A program made the position numbers and the translations under genes. 64,000 bases of DNA from Ianthella basta (Eukaryota; Porifera; Demospongiae; Verongiida; Ianthellidae), in the NCBI GenBank assembly GCA_964019415.1, contig OZ025874.1, positions 8,021,092 to 8,085,091 on the forward strand, given 5' to 3'. Every line of letters begins with the position of its first letter. Position 1 is the first letter of the stretch. A model generated the notes under the pieces. The model was given only the letters and a program-made list of their open reading frames with translations, had not been told where the DNA came from and made no database searches. Below, piece by piece: positions 62,601-64,000 of this stretch.

Positions 62601-62818
62601 AACAATGTCACCACCATGGCCCATCAAGGTGTTTACGTATTACACAACACGTCCTCTATCATGAACACATCAACCTGGGGCATTAGGAGTCCAAAGGCAA
62701 GAACGCCTACGTACCTCAGATCCCTCTCTCCTTCTAGGAGGAGTTGGAGTTGGGCAGCCGCATCTCTCCTCTCACCCCACTGGTGGCTGGTGGACAACTG
62801 GAACAGCTCAGAGACATT
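56670..62818 (-). CDS. CLASP: CLASP microtubule-associated protein, C-terminal part
   Basis: Exons in order: 62715-62818, 62000-62227, 61238-61316, 60871-61101, 60558-60659, 59245-59286, 58653-59118, 58503-58557, 58009-58258, 57605-57745, 57042-57110, 56670-56852; all phases match. The first four encode the third TOG domain (QWGERRDAAAQLQLLL, then LEDWLFKILLRLLHKKGGD, TEPKSAEIRKLGKRALIRLF). A Ser/Pro/Arg-rich linker follows, with TGIP, an SxIP-like EB1-binding motif (about 58900). The C-terminal HEAT-type domain (the CLIP-interacting region in the family) ends IYIKKSESSTSSSSTT. In the family CLASP binds plus ends and promotes microtubule rescue. TOG1 and TOG2 lie beyond the window. Confidence 0.9.
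58259..58440. repeat. Purine-rich tract in CLASP intron
   Basis: G-rich sequence on the plus strand including a G12-14 run (about 58346), upstream of the acceptor at 58258 on the gene strand. Confidence 0.7.
59325..59790. repeat. 20-bp minisatellite in CLASP intron
   Basis: About 23 copies of ACATACATACAGTGTATAAC, varying mainly at CATACAT/CATACGT. The 200-residue periodic ORFs over it are artefacts. Confidence 0.9.
59875..60260. repeat. Diverged direct duplication in CLASP intron
   Basis: Segments near 59920-60070 and 60110-60245 align (GCAGGGTGAGTTGGG / GCAGGGCGGGTTGGG; CTCTCGAGCTTGTCTGCGC / CTCTTGATCTTGAGCTCTTCTGCGC). One minus-strand frame is open over part of it, but no exon phase supports coding. 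Confidence 0.45.
61317..61820. repeat. GAGGGAGGAGGGGA array in CLASP intron
   Basis: About 500 bp of GAGTGAGGGAGGAGGG repeats starting at the exon acceptor 61316; on the gene strand it is a 500-nt pyrimidine tract. Confidence 0.9.
62245..62480. repeat. Purine-rich about 48-bp repeat in CLASP intron
   Basis: Four or so copies of GGGGAGGGGCAG(A/G)TGGG(A/G)TGGAGTGAAGGGAG, again just 5' of an acceptor on the gene strand. Confidence 0.85.
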
Positions 62819-64000
62819 CTGCAAACAGTCACAATGAAGAATGAAGAGAGGGGAGGAAGGAGGGGGAGGGAAGAAGAGGGAATGGAAGGAGAGGGGAGAG
62901 AAGGGAGGGGAGAAAAGCAGGAAGAAGAGGAGGAGAGGACTGGATGGTGAAAACAGTAGCTCACAACAATGCTAAAACAAGGGGGAGAGGTCGCCAAAGT
63001 CTTTCACCACAATAACTTCAAGGTCACACTGCGTACTATGTAGCAGTGGCCTTCAAACAAGGCAAAAGCATCACTTTCACTACACATGTAACTCTGCCAC
63101 GCACACACATGGAATAAACAATGAGTGACATGTGATTGCTGTCACATCTCCCCCCACCCCCCACTGACAATGTCATCCAGGCTAACGTCCAGGACAGTGA
63201 AGAATGCTGTCACAGAATCAGGAGAAGTGCGATCGAGTGCAGGACCAGGGTAGACGGAGCCAGCAGATAGCCAGCGACGCATTGGAGCAAACACAGACAT
63301 TGCAGCACTCTGCCAAATTGACCACAAACAGGTTCACAGCCAGTTGCAATTCAATTAAGACTCGCAGAGTTGAATTGTCCTCCTCCAAAAACCTCTACAA
63401 ATGGGAGCTCTTACGACCACTACTACTCTGGCACCAGTAAGTTCACAGTCACTCATAAGCTGCTCCTTACACCACCGTCTCTCAAAACTTGGATTAAATA
63501 TACTCCACTTCCAAGCACAATTAGATGGCACAAACACTCCTCTTCCCTCGCAGTCCTACAACTCAGAAGTGCTCTCTCAACTGTAAGTCTCTTGCAACAC
63601 ACAAGTGTGGAGCTCTGCTGAGAAAGCTAACAAAGCTTTACAGAAGGATCCCTCCAATTGTCTGCCACACTCAAGAGGCCCCACAGTTCTGGAGAAGAAA
63701 GCTATTCCCACCTCTACTGCCTCTGGGACACCCTAACTGGAGTCTTGACACCTTCACATTGCATGCAAGATCTTAATATGAGGTGCTAATAGGAGGAATG
63801 TAAACACCCCAACATCAGATAACTGTTGATGCACATAAGCATCTCCTGCACACACAATGATACATTAGCAACCTCCAAATCTCAAATTGAGTGCAAATAC
63901 CTACAAAAAGGTGTTAATTCCCCTCAATACACAGGAAGAGCAGTATGTAACTGTTGTAGCAGCTTGTGTTACCACAACCATGGAAGGCTGAAAACATGGG
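62819..64000. other. Presumed CLASP intron, no exon supported
   Basis: Starts with a purine-rich stretch (62840-62940). Small ORFs on both strands at 63142-63776 show no family resemblance that I can support. A further CLASP exon may be hidden here. Confidence 0.4.

Noticed and set aside
63142-63327. Additional CLASP exon
   Set aside because: The frame is open but neither phase nor sequence matches the expected CLASP region upstream of TOG3.

Overview
The window is nuclear DNA of an animal. Evidence: spliced genes with GT-AG introns, a selenocysteine-ending SELENOO gene, a CLASP gene, a seven-helix receptor, a Ty3/gypsy-type LTR element, a Helitron, and long CA/GT arrays. Short intergenic distances with small introns in CLASP suggest a compact invertebrate genome, possibly a sponge or another early-branching animal. 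The lineage is an inference, not a demonstration.

Layout. Positions 1-1204 (+) hold the 3' part of an unrecognised spliced gene. Positions 1956-2308 (+) hold a frame-broken methyltransferase-like fragment. From 3859 to the right edge the conserved genes all lie on the minus strand, head to tail: CLASP (56.7-62.8 kb, 5' end outside the window), a rhodopsin-type receptor (53.6-55.9 kb) and SELENOO (53.4 kb down to 3.86 kb). I could join 19 SELENOO coding exons with compatible phases at every junction, giving 678 residues including a UGA selenocysteine in a T-U-S-S ending.

SELENOO intron 15 (5177-40706, about 35.5 kb) contains a tandem cluster of 11 same-strand genes for small secreted proteins that I do not recognise. 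There are two sub-families, A (Gly/Tyr/Arg-rich, about 155-164 residues) and B (Cys/Tyr-rich, 183-323 residues), arranged A1 B1 A2 B2 A3 B3 A4 A5 A6 B4 B5. Each has a signal peptide, then an acidic Asp-Ala pro-region, then a basic Tyr-rich mature part ending in a shared six-cysteine domain. The pro-region is an unbroken run of X-Ala/X-Pro dipeptides in every intact copy, the architecture expected of a propeptide removed stepwise by a dipeptidyl peptidase. Ten copies have a TATA box about 120-130 bp upstream of the ATG. B2 has lost its promoter and start. Two B copies were removed by one deletion that was later duplicated. The spacers between copies are duplicated non-coding DNA interrupted by a Helitron and a hAT-like element.

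Introns of SELENOO and CLASP carry simple-repeat arrays that abut splice sites: GT runs or a 16-bp repeat at 5' splice sites, and long pyrimidine tracts at 3' splice sites. SELENOO intron 2 holds a 4.6-kb degenerate LTR retrotransposon, itself hit by a 76-bp terminal-inverted-repeat element and a foldback element with hammerhead-like arms.
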